Assembly (NCBI RefSeq): GCF_014641945.1
Contig: NZ_BMIJ01000010.1
Coordinates: 1 to 64,000 of the forward strand
Origin: Marinobacterium zhoushanense
GTDB taxonomy: Bacteria; Pseudomonadota; Gammaproteobacteria; Pseudomonadales; Balneatricaceae
Length of the DNA stretch: 64,000 nucleotides
Direction of reading: 5' to 3'
Shown here: positions 1-8,630 of the stretch, piece after piece
Layout of the letters: each line of letters opens with the position of its first letter
How positions within the stretch are numbered: position 1 is the stretch's first letter
The notes under the pieces: model-generated
Database searches by the model: none
Told to the model about the DNA's origin: nothing
What the model saw: the letters and a program-made list of their open reading frames with translations, nothing else
Program-made: the position numbers and the translations under genes

Positions 1-203
1 GAAGAGCCCCCACTTTCCTCCGTAGAGCGTATGCGGTATTAATCAGAGTTTCCCCTGGCTATCCCCCACTAATAGGTAGATTCCTACGCGTTACTCACCC
101 GTCCGCCGCTCTCAATCACCCGAAGGCGATCTACCGCTCGACTTGCATGTGTTAGGCCTGCCGCCAGCGTTCAATCTGAGCCATGATCAAACTCTTCAGT
201 TTA
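1..203 (-). rRNA. rrs: 16S ribosomal RNA, 5' part (partial)
   Basis: Reverse-complement reading gives the universal 16S start, with AGAGTTTGATCATGGCTCAG followed by the ACGCTGGCGGCAGGC block and the AACACATGCAAGTCGA block. The gene is transcribed leftwards and leaves the window at base 1, so only about the first 200 nt of the mature RNA are present. The mature 5' end is placed near 203 by comparison with the E. coli start. The leader, boxA and promoters lie at 204-636. Confidence 0.97.
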
Positions 204-352
204 AAATCAGTTGAACTTCAGGAAGTAAACTTCCCTTCGTTCGCTCAAGGTATAAACAACGCTAAATGAATTCACATATAGGTTGCTTGTCTTGAGATTT
301 AAGCTTTGTGTGCTTAGATCCCGACAAGCGCCCACACGAATTACCTGATCGA

Positions 353-365
353 CTTGTTAAAGAGC
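353..365 (-). promoter_or_regulatory. rrn leader boxA antitermination site
   Basis: The minus strand reads GCTCTTTAACAAG, matching the boxA core GCTCTTTAACAA of bacterial rRNA leaders. It lies about 150 nt upstream of the 16S 5' end and downstream of both rrn promoters, the normal place for the NusB/NusE loading site that prevents premature termination in rRNA operons. Confidence 0.85.
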
Positions 366-416
366 GTGCTGAGCGACTTGCTTACTACCGAATCCGTCGT
401 CTCAAGCGAGGCGCAT

Positions 417-444
417 ATCTTACCGCCTCAGCGTTCGGTGTCAA
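417..444 (-). promoter_or_regulatory. rrn promoter P2
   Basis: On the minus strand a perfect -35 TTGACA (444-439) is followed after 16 bp by TAAGAT (422-417). The discriminator just downstream is GC-rich (GCGCCTCGC), typical of stringently controlled rRNA promoters. It lies between P1 and boxA. Confidence 0.75.
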
Positions 445-579
445 GCGTTTATTTTCGCTTTTTCACCGCGACCTCTTCGCATCAAACTCAAAAAATACAC
501 AATGAATTCAACAGCTTGGAGACCGCCTCACTTGAACCCGATCAACCTCTGAAGGCGTTCAGCTCAAGCGAGGAGGCGC

Positions 580-636
580 ATTCTACAGACCTCCCCGAGG
601 GAGTCAACAGGGCGCTGTAATATTTTTTAAATAACT
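580..636 (-). promoter_or_regulatory. rrn promoter P1 with UP element
   Basis: On the minus strand -35 TTGACT (607-602) and -10 TAGAAT (585-580) are separated by 16 bp. The GC-rich discriminator GCGCCTCCTCG is a hallmark of ppGpp-sensitive rRNA promoters. An A/T-rich run at about 618-636, just upstream of the -35, has the position of an UP element for the alpha subunit of RNA polymerase. Transcription runs left, away from tatC. Confidence 0.8.
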
Positions 637-661
637 ATGCGATAGCCGAACAGCTACTAAC

Positions 662-1429
662 TCAGTTATTCGTCTCGCCCTCTTCATCGAGCGCTTCATT
701 ACGCTCCCGATGGGTTAGGCGCGCCATGATCAAACCGAGCTCGAACAGTAACCACATAGGCACCGCAAGCAGGCTTTGGGAGATGATATCGGGCGGGGTT
801 AACAGCATACCAACCACGAAGCATCCCACGATCACATAGGCACGTTTCGAAGCGAGCGAAGCCACATCGGTCATACCGGACCAGACTACCAGCAGCGTCG
901 CCACCGGTATTTCGAACACAATTCCGAAGGCAAAGAACAGCTTAAGAACGAAGTTCAGATAGCTGCTGATATCGGTCATAACCGCTACATTTTCCGGTCC
1001 CACACTGGTGAAAAAGCCAAACACCAGCGGAAACACGACGAAATAGGCGAAGGCGATGCCGAGATAGAACAGCAGAATGCTGGATAGCAACAGCGGAACC
1101 GCGAGGCGCTTCTCGTGTTTATACAATCCAGGTGAGATAAACGCCCAGGCCTGGTGGAGCAGGAAAGGCATGGCGGCGAAGATCGCCGCAACCAATGTCA
1201 GCTTGAATGGTGCAAAAAATGGCGACGTCACATCGGTCGCGATCATGCTGGTACCCTCTGGCAGGAGGGCCGTCAGCGGCGCCGACAACCATTCATAGAG
1301 GTCGTTGGCAAAGTAGAATAGTGCCAGAAAAATCGCCAGGATAATCAGCACGCTATGCAGCAGGCGCTGCCGAAGCTCAACCAGATGAGAGATCAGCGGC
1401 TGTTCAGGATCTAGATGTGGTTCACTCAT
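662..1429 (-). CDS. tatC: Sec-independent protein translocase subunit TatC
   Basis: 255 aa, the usual TatC length. TatC is the polytopic inner-membrane receptor that binds twin-arginine signal peptides and recruits TatA to export folded proteins. The N-terminus holds the conserved cytoplasmic stretch PLISHLVELRQRL before the first membrane helix, and the FFAPFKLTL region and later membrane helices follow as in the family. It is last in tatA-tatB-tatC and its start overlaps the tatB end by 8 bp, suggesting translational coupling. It also follows ubiB-hisI-hisE, a Pseudomonas-like arrangement. The C-terminus is a short charged tail. Confidence 0.97.
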   Translation of the reverse strand: MSEPHLDPEQPLISHLVELRQRLLHSVLIILAIFLALFYFANDLYEWLSAPLTALLPEGTSMIATDVTSPFFAPFKLTLVAAIFAAMPFLLHQAWAFISPGLYKHEKRLAVPLLLSSILLFYLGIAFAYFVVFPLVFGFFTSVGPENVAVMTDISSYLNFVLKLFFAFGIVFEIPVATLLVVWSGMTDVASLASKRAYVIVGCFVVGMLLTPPDIISQSLLAVPMWLLFELGLIMARLTHRERNEALDEEGETNN

Positions 1430-1781
1430 CTGCTGTCGGTTTCTTCAGGCTGGCCTCGTTGGCACCGGTTTCCGGCGGCGGAGCCACATTCTCGGAATCG
1501 GTATCGGAAGCTGGAGTGGCTGCGGATTTACTTGCAGTGAAGGGGGTACGCATTTCGGCAAGCTCTTCATCAAGCTTGTCCTTGTTGATCGCCGTGGTGC
1601 GGCGCAACTCTTCGACCCGCAGCTCTTCGTTTATTTCACGCTGAATATTGCCAACGGTGCGCCGCACCCGACCCAACCAGAGTCCACAGGTACGCGCTGC
1701 CATCGGCAGCTTTTCCGGGCCGAGCACAAGAAGGGCAACGACCGCCACCACCAGCAATTCGGCAAAGCCGATATCAAACAT
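1422..1781 (-). CDS. tatB: Sec-independent protein translocase subunit TatB
   Basis: 119 aa. The N-terminus MFDIGFAELLVVAVVALLVLG is the single TatB membrane helix with the conserved Glu (FAELL) and the helix-breaking LGPEKLP hinge, followed by an amphipathic helix and a charged, alanine- and proline-rich C-terminal tail. TatB works with TatC as the signal-peptide receptor. It sits 19 bp downstream of tatA and overlaps tatC. The FAELL signature separates it from TatA, which here has ISIWQL. Confidence 0.96.
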   Translation of the reverse strand: MFDIGFAELLVVAVVALLVLGPEKLPMAARTCGLWLGRVRRTVGNIQREINEELRVEELRRTTAINKDKLDEELAEMRTPFTASKSAATPASDTDSENVAPPPETGANEASLKKPTADE

Positions 1782-1800
1782 CTGTCAGTCAGCCGCGCGC

Positions 1801-2055
1801 TTATTTACTTTCAGTCTTCTTCTCGGCCTGCTCCGCGCTCTTGTCCGAGGCAGCGAAGTCGGCATCATCCTGGCTGATAGACTTCTGAGCAGTGTTTTCG
1901 TCTTTGCTACTGTCTTCATTCATCGCCTTTTTGAAACCCTTCACTGCACCGCCGACATCACTGCCGAGGTTGCGCAGCTTCTTGGTTCCAAACAGCAGAA
2001 TAATGATGCCAAGCACGATTACCAGCTGCCAGATACTGATTCCACCAAAGCCCAT
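1801..2055 (-). CDS. tatA: Sec-independent protein translocase subunit TatA
   Basis: 84 aa. The protein starts MGFGGISIWQLVIVLGIIILLFG, the TatA membrane helix with the conserved Gln, then the FGTKKLRNLG hinge, the amphipathic helix (DVGGAVKGFKKAM) and an acidic and lysine-rich tail. TatA oligomers form the translocation element. It is the first tat gene, 37 bp after hisE in the same direction, so it is probably cotranscribed with ubiB-hisI-hisE. Confidence 0.96.
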   Translation of the reverse strand: MGFGGISIWQLVIVLGIIILLFGTKKLRNLGSDVGGAVKGFKKAMNEDSSKDENTAQKSISQDDADFAASDKSAEQAEKKTESK

Positions 2056-2092
2056 ATCTATTCTCCACTACCGAGGCCAACGGGCCTCGCGA

Positions 2093-2425
2093 TCATTTAC
2101 TTGTACGGGAGGCTTTCTCATCCAACCCGGACAGATCAAATCGCCTGGCAAGCTCATTCAGCACTGCTTCAGGCGACTCACCAAGATGCGACAACATAAC
2201 CAGCGTGTGAAACCAGAGATCTGCGGTTTCATAGATCAGATCGGCATTCTCGCCACTCTGCTGTGCATCCTTTGCCGCCAGTATGGTTTCCGTCGCTTCC
2301 TCCCCTACTTTCTCCAGTATTTTATTCAGTCCCTTGGCATGCAAACTGGCAACGTAGGAGGTTTCAGCCGACGCGGTTTTGCGCTGCTCCAGCGCGGCAC
2401 CGAGCTGCTCAAGCACACTGCTCAT
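2093..2425 (-). CDS. hisE: Phosphoribosyl-ATP pyrophosphatase HisE
   Basis: 110 aa. Histidine biosynthesis step 2: hydrolysis of phosphoribosyl-ATP to phosphoribosyl-AMP. It is an all-alpha NTP pyrophosphohydrolase with the MazG-like metal-binding helices visible as KVGEEATETILAA and DLIYETADLWFH, which carry the conserved E-E-x-x-E and E-x-x-D/H residues. It lies 2 bp after hisI; here hisI and hisE are separate genes as in Pseudomonas, not fused as in enterobacteria. Confidence 0.96.
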   Translation of the reverse strand: MSSVLEQLGAALEQRKTASAETSYVASLHAKGLNKILEKVGEEATETILAAKDAQQSGENADLIYETADLWFHTLVMLSHLGESPEAVLNELARRFDLSGLDEKASRTSK

Positions 2426-2427
2426 CT

Positions 2428-2829
2428 CTATTTTTCCTGGCTCGCGTAGATTTCATTCGGATCTTTCTGCACAGGATCCGTTACCTGCCACTCACCATCA
2501 CTATCGAGCTTTCTGTAGAAGCAGCTCTCGCGACCGGTGTGGCAAGCGATCTCACCGACCTGCTCTACCTGTAACAGAACGACATCACCATCGCAGTCCA
2601 ACCTGAGTTCATGCAGGTGTTGCACATGCCCCGACTCTTCGCCCTTGCGCCATAGCTTGCCACGAGAACGTGACCAATAGATGGCACGCTGTTCGCGTAC
2701 GCTCAACTCCAGAGACTCGCGGCTCATCCAGGCTACCATCAGGATACGCCCACTGGAACGATCCTGAGCAATTGCCGGGACCAAGCCTTTGTCGTCCCAT
2801 TTAATCTGTTCGAGCCAACTATTTTCCAT
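2428..2829 (-). CDS. hisI: Phosphoribosyl-AMP cyclohydrolase HisI
   Basis: 133 aa when started at the ATG at 2829; a longer in-frame extension to 2949 is possible but would run into ubiB and has no family counterpart. The enzyme opens the adenine ring of phosphoribosyl-AMP in step 3 of histidine synthesis. Visible family motifs include LMVAWMSRESL, ATYWSRSR-like IYWSRSRGKLW, KGEESGHVQ and the zinc-binding region with DCDGDVVLL and the cysteines of CHTGRESCFYR. The protein begins MENSWLEQIKWDDKGL. Confidence 0.95.
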   Translation of the reverse strand: MENSWLEQIKWDDKGLVPAIAQDRSSGRILMVAWMSRESLELSVREQRAIYWSRSRGKLWRKGEESGHVQHLHELRLDCDGDVVLLQVEQVGEIACHTGRESCFYRKLDSDGEWQVTDPVQKDPNEIYASQEK

Positions 2830-2911
2830 TGATTCCGCTATCTTATTCACAACAACCGTTCGTATACGCAGGAGCGAAGAGCATAATCGATTGCCCAATG
2901 CTAGACCACAA

Positions 2912-4543
2912 CTATACCCGCCAAAGAAGCACGACTCCGAGCGACGCACTTACCCAGCCATACCAGGGCATCTGTTCGACCAATGCCCGCCCCTCCGGCA
3001 GGGCACTCAGCGCTGCCAGCACTAACAGCAATGCGCCCAGGCTCAATGATCGCCGGCTGCCGCTCTGGCGCCGCCCTTCCGACTCGTCATACTGCTGCAT
3101 CAAGCGCTGCTGACTCTCCTCCAGACGTCGCATCTGCTGCAAACCGTCATAGACCAGCTGCGGCATGTGCGGCAGCTTATCCAGCCAGTCCGGCGCCTGT
3201 TGCTTCATCTTTCGGTAGACCGCTTTTGGCCCCATCCGTTCATGCATCCAGTTTTCCAGGAACGGCTTGGCAGTTTTCCACAGATCCAGGTCGGGATAGA
3301 GCTGACGCCCCAAGCCTTCAATATTGAGCAGGGTCTTCTGCAGCAACACTAACTGAGGCTGCACCTCCATATTGAACCGGCGCGCGGTCTGAAAGAGCCC
3401 CAGCAGCACCATTCCGAACGAGATATCCTTCAGCGGCTTCTCAAATATGGGCTCACAGACACTGCGTATTGAAGTCTCAAACGCGTTTACGTTGGTATCG
3501 GCCGGAACCCATCCGGAATCTATATGCAGCTGCGCCACTTGGCGATAGTCCCGTTTGAAAAACGCCAGGATATTACGCGCCAGATAACTCTGATCCTCTT
3601 CAGACAGAGCACCAATTATGCCAAAGTCGACTGCGATGTAACGCGGATCTGCAGGCGACTGGTCGGAGACAAATATATTGCCGGGATGCATATCGGCATG
3701 AAAGAAGCTGTCGCGGAACACCTGGGTAAAGAAGATCTCGACACCGCGTTCAGCGAGGAGCTTCATGTCGGTCTCCCGGCGCTTCAACTGCTCCACATCA
3801 GCGACCGGAATGCCGTATATGCGCTCCATAACAAGTACATTCTGGCGCGTCAGATCCCAATAGATCTCCGGCACATAGAGCATGGACGAGCCTTCGAAGT
3901 TGCGCCGCAGCTGGGAGCCATTGGCGGCCTCCTTACGCAGATCCAGCTCGTCGAAGATGGTCTGCTCATACTCGGCCACCACCTCTACCGGTCTAAGGCG
4001 ACGTCCTTCCGACCAAAGCTTCTGCACCAGATGCGCCAGCGTGTAGAGCAGTGCGACATCCTGTCGAATGACGCTGGCGATGCCCGGTCGTATCACCTTA
4101 ACCACAACCTCTTGACCGTTATGCAACCGCGCTCCATGCACTTGCGCTACCGATGCAGACGCCATCGGCACCACACTGAATTCAGCAAACAGCTCTCCGA
4201 TGGGACGCCCAAGCGAGCGCTCGATAATGCGTTGCGCCTCCTCGCCGGCAAAGGGCGGTACCCTGTCCTGCAAGCGCGCCAACTCGACTGCCAGATCTTC
4301 GGGCAGGAGATCTCGCCGGGTTGACAGCATCTGGCCAAACTTTATGAAAACTGGACCCAGTGCTTCCAATGCCAAGCGCAAACGGACACCCCGTGGTTCG
4401 CGGGCCCGTATAAACCAACGCGATGGCAAAAACAGCAGCAGAAAGCGCAGGAATCCCGGCAGGGGCGCCTCCTGGATAAAGGTATCGAGTCGGTAGAGCG
4501 CAACAACGTGCGCGATTTTGATCAGACGGAATACCGTTCGCAC
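2912..4543 (-). CDS. ubiB: Ubiquinone biosynthesis regulatory protein kinase UbiB
   Basis: 543 aa, the normal UbiB length. It belongs to the ABC1/ADCK atypical kinase family, required for ubiquinone synthesis. The family signature KxGQ is seen in PVFIKFGQMLSTRRDLLP near residue 70-85, followed by the Ala-rich nucleotide loop (MASASVAQVHGA), VKVIRPG with the ATP-binding Lys, HADMHPGN and the metal-binding VDFGIIG. Two C-terminal membrane helices complete the protein. I chose the GTG start at 4543 because a GGAG ribosome site lies 9 nt upstream. The usual partners ubiE and ubiJ are not adjacent. Confidence 0.95.
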   Translation of the reverse strand: MRTVFRLIKIAHVVALYRLDTFIQEAPLPGFLRFLLLFLPSRWFIRAREPRGVRLRLALEALGPVFIKFGQMLSTRRDLLPEDLAVELARLQDRVPPFAGEEAQRIIERSLGRPIGELFAEFSVVPMASASVAQVHGARLHNGQEVVVKVIRPGIASVIRQDVALLYTLAHLVQKLWSEGRRLRPVEVVAEYEQTIFDELDLRKEAANGSQLRRNFEGSSMLYVPEIYWDLTRQNVLVMERIYGIPVADVEQLKRRETDMKLLAERGVEIFFTQVFRDSFFHADMHPGNIFVSDQSPADPRYIAVDFGIIGALSEEDQSYLARNILAFFKRDYRQVAQLHIDSGWVPADTNVNAFETSIRSVCEPIFEKPLKDISFGMVLLGLFQTARRFNMEVQPQLVLLQKTLLNIEGLGRQLYPDLDLWKTAKPFLENWMHERMGPKAVYRKMKQQAPDWLDKLPHMPQLVYDGLQQMRRLEESQQRLMQQYDESEGRRQSGSRRSLSLGALLLVLAALSALPEGRALVEQMPWYGWVSASLGVVLLWRV

Positions 4544-4593
4544 AAAAAAGAGCTCCGGAAGGTGGCGTTACAGTGTACAGAAGGGGTGATGCG

Positions 4594-6156
4594 TTAAGCG
4601 GAGACTACCTTGTTACGACCCTGCTCTTTCGCCTGATATAACGCGCTATCGGCGCGGGCAAAAACCTCATCATCCTTATCCCCGTTATTGACTTGAGCGA
4701 CCCCGATCGAGGCGGTTACCGTTACCGGCTCACCACGGAAGTTGAACGGACTGCTGGCGACCGCATCACGCAGCTTCTCAGCAGCAGCCCCGGCATCAGC
4801 GTCGACGGTCGAGGGGAAAATAATGACAAACTCTTCTCCACCGTAGCGAGCGATAAAATCGCTACTGCGCAGACTCCTTTGCAGCACTCTCGCGACCAGT
4901 CTGAGTACCTTATCCCCGGCCAAATGACCATAGGCGTCGTTAATCTCCTTAAACCGGTCGAGATCCACCACGGCCACGGAAAAAGGTGTCTGGTAACGCT
5001 CCCAACGTCCCATCGCCTCCTGCAGCTGATCGTCATAGGCGACCCGGTTAGGCAAACCGGTCAGGGGATCGGTGCGCGCGCGCAGTTGCTCCTCCTCCAT
5101 TCGGGAGCGGACACGACTGGTTTCCGCCTCCATCTGCTCCACTTTTTCCAGCAGCGACTCGTAGCGTACCTGCATCCGCTTTTCGCGTTCGCTTTCACGT
5201 GAGCGATAGTGATCCATGGTCTGCACGATGCTGTTCAACTGCTGCGACACAGCCAGTTTCAATGACGGCAGGTCATTGGAGGATTTTACACTTTGATGGA
5301 GTTTGCTGACGTTCTGACGCACCTCTCTATCGAGATGCTGGTGCGCCTCAAAAGCCAAGCGCTCCTCGTCCTGGCTATGTGACAGAAAGCTCTGCACATA
5401 CGCCAGCTGCTCATTCAGATTTAGCAGGTAATTTTCAAACTCCTGGTGCTCAAGTCCAGCCGAGAGACGCGCCAGCTTGACCAGGTCCATCATCACTTCG
5501 CCAATCTCGGCGATCTTGAGACCCGACTCGATACGCTCGATCAGCTGTCGCGCCAGCGCGAGGCCGGGACTCTGCACATTGAGCGCCTCAATCAGCTTGA
5601 GCATCTCCTCGGCCACCTGGCTCTCGAGCAGTTCAAGATCGACGCTATCTTTCTGGTTACCGTGATTCAGCGCGAACTCTTGCTCTTCGGTAGAGCGAGG
5701 CAAGAGCCCCTTCTGCAGTTCGACCATCTCCAGCAACAGGCTGGAAAGCTTGTAAAGATGCTCTGAGGCATCGGGGACACGCCGGGCGGCGCCTTTAAGT
5801 AGGTTGGCAAAGGCTTCGCTATCGCTAAGCCCACGTAACTGGCCCAGCCAGCGCTCGAACGCATTGCGGATATCGCCTGAAACAGACAAACGCTGATCGT
5901 CGAGCAGCTTGATCTGCCGTTCCACACGACTCAACGCGTTGTCGAACTGGCTGCCGCCAGCAGATTTCTGCACTAGCTCACGCAGCTGATCCAACTCTAC
6001 ATCGAGGGCTGCACTTTGCCCGCGCACCCCCAAAGCGAGTTGGTTACTCAGCGTGCGATTGAGTGCTTGGGCTGCATCAACGCGCTGCTGCAGCACCTCG
6101 CACTCCTGCGCCAGTTCCTTAAATCTCTGTTTCCAGTCGTCGTGCTCTACCGCCAC
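4594..6156 (-). CDS. Diguanylate cyclase, DgcP-like
   Basis: 520 aa when started at the GTG at 6156, which has a GGAG site 7 nt upstream; an earlier TTG at 6213 is the alternative. The last 170 residues form a GGDEF domain making c-di-GMP, with active-site GGEEF (RYGGEEFVII) and the inhibitory I-site RSSD five residues before it. The first 350 residues have no membrane segment and look largely helical and coiled coil (many E, Q, L heptads). Position next to dsbA, cytochrome c4 and engB matches P. aeruginosa dgcP (PA5487), whose product works at the cell pole with FimV; that functional link is inference from synteny. Confidence 0.85.
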   Translation of the reverse strand: MAVEHDDWKQRFKELAQECEVLQQRVDAAQALNRTLSNQLALGVRGQSAALDVELDQLRELVQKSAGGSQFDNALSRVERQIKLLDDQRLSVSGDIRNAFERWLGQLRGLSDSEAFANLLKGAARRVPDASEHLYKLSSLLLEMVELQKGLLPRSTEEQEFALNHGNQKDSVDLELLESQVAEEMLKLIEALNVQSPGLALARQLIERIESGLKIAEIGEVMMDLVKLARLSAGLEHQEFENYLLNLNEQLAYVQSFLSHSQDEERLAFEAHQHLDREVRQNVSKLHQSVKSSNDLPSLKLAVSQQLNSIVQTMDHYRSRESEREKRMQVRYESLLEKVEQMEAETSRVRSRMEEEQLRARTDPLTGLPNRVAYDDQLQEAMGRWERYQTPFSVAVVDLDRFKEINDAYGHLAGDKVLRLVARVLQRSLRSSDFIARYGGEEFVIIFPSTVDADAGAAAEKLRDAVASSPFNFRGEPVTVTASIGVAQVNNGDKDDEVFARADSALYQAKEQGRNKVVSA

Positions 6157-6287
6157 CGGGAAGCTCCACGCTACGCAACGCCTTGTAGCGCCCTGATTGA
6201 TCGAATGCCGCAATATATCACGCTACGCGACACTTAACAGGCTGAACCCTGGAGCAAGAGCAAATTTCCTGAACTAGATCAGGTTAA

Positions 6288-6920
6288 TCAGTTGCCCTGG
6301 CGCTCTCGCTCGATCAGGTAGTCGGCGACCTTCAGCATCTGCTCATGACCGCCGGCGCTCGACGCGGTAATGCGGTATTTGCCGTTGACGATCAGCGTTG
6401 GAACACCGGTAATCTCGTAACCCCGAGCCTTGGCGTCCCCCTGTTTCAGCTTCATGCTGACAGCAAAGGATTCGTACTGCTTACGGAAATTATCCGGCTC
6501 TACGCCGTAATCTGCATAGAAATCTGCCAGATCGTCCGCTGAGCGCATGTTGCGACGCTCCTTGTGAATCGCATCGAACATCGGCTTGTGGGTCTCCTCC
6601 ACTTTGCCGAGCAGATCCGCCACGTAGAAAGCGCGTGCCAACGGCTCCCAGCTACGTCCGAATACGACCGGAATGGTGACCAGCTGCACGTCAGCCGGCT
6701 GCTTGGCCGTCCAGCTTTCCAACAGCGGCTCGAAACTGTTGCAGTGCGGACAGAGGTAGCCAAACATCTCGACCACTTCGATCTTGTCTCCTGTCGTCGT
6801 CGGCACCGGTCGGGCGATACGCTCGTATTGGACACCCTCTTCATAGCGCGGCGCTTCCTGAGCCCAGGCCGTTACCGCAAAACAGGCTGCAACGGCAGCC
6901 AGCAACCATTTTTTCATCAT
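6288..6920 (-). CDS. dsbA: Thiol:disulfide interchange protein DsbA
   Basis: 210 aa with a signal peptide cut after about residue 20 (AVTAWAQ). DsbA introduces disulfide bonds into periplasmic proteins. The thioredoxin-fold active site is CPHC at residues 57-60 (FGYLCPHCNSFEP) and the cis-proline loop is GVPTLIVNG near residue 185. It lies upstream of the diguanylate cyclase gene and downstream of the cytochrome c4 gene, all on the same strand, with a terminator between it and the cytochrome gene. Start could be Met1 or Met2. Confidence 0.96.
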   Translation of the reverse strand: MMKKWLLAAVAACFAVTAWAQEAPRYEEGVQYERIARPVPTTTGDKIEVVEMFGYLCPHCNSFEPLLESWTAKQPADVQLVTIPVVFGRSWEPLARAFYVADLLGKVEETHKPMFDAIHKERRNMRSADDLADFYADYGVEPDNFRKQYESFAVSMKLKQGDAKARGYEITGVPTLIVNGKYRITASSAGGHEQMLKVADYLIERERQGN

Positions 6921-7002
6921 GTCATCTCCAGTCCGTAGGCATCAATATCGTTCAGAGACCGCGTCGGCCGGTTTTAAGTTCATTACCAGACGCAGAAACA
7001 GC

Positions 7003-7025
7003 AAAGGCAGCGCTAGGCTGCCTTT
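7003..7025 (-). terminator. Terminator after cytochrome c4
   Basis: A perfect 9-bp inverted repeat, AAAGGCAGC and GCTGCCTTT around a 5-nt loop, lies 27 bp past the cytochrome c4 stop. Because the arms end in A and T runs it can work for minus-strand transcription and separates the cytochrome gene from dsbA. Confidence 0.7.
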
Positions 7026-7051
7026 GTAATACTTCACCGCTGAATCAGCGA

Positions 7052-7654
7052 TTAATGGAGGCCCTGTACGTACTGAGCCACCGCTTTGATCTCGGCGTCG
7101 TTCATCTTCACCGCGATATCGCGCATCATGCCTGCCGGATCGTTTGCACGCTCACCCGCTGCAAACTTCTTCAGAGAGCTCTCGATATACGCCGCGCTCT
7201 GTCCGCCCAGCGCTGGGAAGCTGGCAGCGTTGTTACCCTTGCCCTGCGGGCCATGGCAGGCGGTGCAAGCGGCAACGCCCTTGTCAGCAATACCGGCACG
7301 GAAGATCTGCTGGCCGGCAGCGACCTGATCTTCAGCAGCCTGGCCAAGCTGGATCTTCTGGCTGGCGAAAAACGCCGAGATATCGGCCAGATCCTCTTCA
7401 CTCAGATTAGTCAGCATGCCGGTCATTTCCAGTACGGTACGATCACCCGCCTTGATATCTTTGAGCTGTTTGAGCAGGTAGCTCTCGTTCTGCCCGGCCA
7501 GTTTCGGGAAGTTGGGAGCAAGGCTGTTACCGTCGGCGCCATGACAAGCTGCGCACACGGCCACCTTCTGTTTGCCCTCTGCCGCATCGCCTGCGGCATG
7601 TGCAACACCGGTGATACCGAGAGTAACCAATAAGCTGATCAGTAGTTTGTTCAT
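7052..7654 (-). CDS. Dihaem cytochrome c4
   Basis: 201 aa from the ATG at 7654, which begins a clean signal peptide (MNKLLISLLVTLGITGVAHA). Two CxxCH haem sites are seen, CAACH at residues 34-38 and CTACH near 125-130, each followed by an internally similar cytochrome c half ending in a methionine ligand region. This is a periplasmic electron carrier of the cytochrome c4 family that feeds terminal oxidases. Longer upstream reading to 7783 lacks a signal sequence and is rejected. The neighbourhood dsbA-cc4-engB is conserved in Pseudomonas. Confidence 0.93.
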   Translation of the reverse strand: MNKLLISLLVTLGITGVAHAAGDAAEGKQKVAVCAACHGADGNSLAPNFPKLAGQNESYLLKQLKDIKAGDRTVLEMTGMLTNLSEEDLADISAFFASQKIQLGQAAEDQVAAGQQIFRAGIADKGVAACTACHGPQGKGNNAASFPALGGQSAAYIESSLKKFAAGERANDPAGMMRDIAVKMNDAEIKAVAQYVQGLH

Positions 7655-7781
7655 AGTGAATAACCCAGACCCTGTAAGACAAAAATATAGTATTCCCGCC
7701 GCCCAAAAAGCGGTGAAAACATTCGAAGTCGTACTATCCCTGACTGGAGCGCTAACCAGATCGCGGGTAAAATTTGGCGGC

Positions 7782-7787
7782 ATTATA
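7782..7787 (-). promoter_or_regulatory. Probable -10 of the cytochrome c4 promoter
   Basis: A consensus TATAAT lies on the minus strand about 130 bp upstream of the cytochrome start, in the space shared with the divergent engB. No good -35 is seen at 16-18 bp, so this may need an activator or may not be used. Confidence 0.35.
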
Positions 7788-7856
7788 AACTAATATCCCC
7801 ACAAACTGGAACGTAAATAAGCGTATCCATTAGTCGGGCGCCAGCAGCGGAATCCC

Positions 7857-8507
7857 ATGTCCTCAAGCGAACCGGTTATCCATTACCCATCAGCCCATTT
7901 CAACACCAGCGCTTCCAAGCTGAGCCAATGCCCGCCCGATGAAGGCGCCGAGGTGGCTTTTGCCGGCCGCTCAAATGCCGGCAAATCCAGCGCAATCAAT
8001 ACGCTGACCCAACACACCCAGCTCGCGCGCGTATCCAAAACACCGGGGCGCACCCAGCTAATCAATTTCTTCGACCTGAATATCGAGGGCCTGCGCCTGG
8101 TCGACCTGCCGGGCTATGGCTACGCCAAGGTGCCGATCGCCTTGAAACAGCACTGGCAGAAACATCTCGATGCCTACCTGCAGCATCGCGAATGCCTGCG
8201 CGGCGTGGTTCTGGTGATGGATATCCGCCACCCGATGAAGGAGTTCGACGAGATGATGGTGCAGTGGTGCCGATCAACCGGCGTACCGCTGCATGTGCTG
8301 CTGACCAAAACCGACAAGCTCAAGCGCGGTCCGGCGCAGAGTACACTGCTGCAACTACGGAAATCGCTGAAAGCGGCATTGGGCGACCGGGTTTCGGTGC
8401 AGACCTTCTCAGCATTGAAGAAAACCGGCGTCGACGAGCTACGCGCTCGCCTCGATAGCTGGCTGCTGCCGGAACAGGCCAGCGCCGCCGAGGGCGGCGA
8501 AGCGTAG
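7857..8507 (+). CDS. engB: Ribosome biogenesis GTP-binding protein EngB (YihA/YsxC)
   Basis: 216 aa. TRAFAC-class GTPase needed for large-subunit assembly. GTPase motifs are G1 GRSNAGKSS (about residues 38-46), G3 DLPGYG and G4 TKTDK. It is divergent from cytochrome c4 and convergent with the small RNA and polA. The polA-sRNA-engB order is the same as polA-spf-yihA in E. coli and polA-ersA-engB in Pseudomonas. Confidence 0.96.
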   Translation: MSSSEPVIHYPSAHFNTSASKLSQCPPDEGAEVAFAGRSNAGKSSAINTLTQHTQLARVSKTPGRTQLINFFDLNIEGLRLVDLPGYGYAKVPIALKQHWQKHLDAYLQHRECLRGVVLVMDIRHPMKEFDEMMVQWCRSTGVPLHVLLTKTDKLKRGPAQSTLLQLRKSLKAALGDRVSVQTFSALKKTGVDELRARLDSWLLPEQASAAEGGEA

Positions 8508-8512
8508 GCAAT

Positions 8513-8625
8513 AAAAAACCCCGGGGCCGCGAAGGGGAAGGGAAACGGCAACCGGGGTCAGTGGATTTGTCATGACACGAGACCGCCTCTTCTTACATGC
8601 TGCGTCCTGAACACCAACGGTCTCT
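8513..8625 (-). ncRNA. Predicted Spot 42/ErsA-position small RNA
   Basis: The 168-bp gap between engB and polA has no ORF but holds a complete small-RNA unit on the minus strand. Transcription should start near 8625. The RNA can form a 5' stem of 7 bp (8624-8618 with 8585-8579), then an unpaired stretch, then an intrinsic terminator: ACCCCGG and GCCG pair with CGGC and CCGGGGT (8558-8519) and six U follow (8518-8513). The terminator loop is a C/U-rich single strand (UUUCCCUUCCCCUUCG), a likely target-pairing seed. Known biology: Spot 42 in enterobacteria and ErsA in Pseudomonas sit in exactly this place, and ErsA is AlgU-dependent. Assignment to that class is inference from position, promoter and fold. 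Confidence 0.75.
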
Positions 8626-8630
8626 GTATC

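Noticed and set aside
6240..6287. Terminator after dsbA (CCTGA...TCAGG)
   Set aside because: Stem of 5 bp only with a weak T tail; not convincing.
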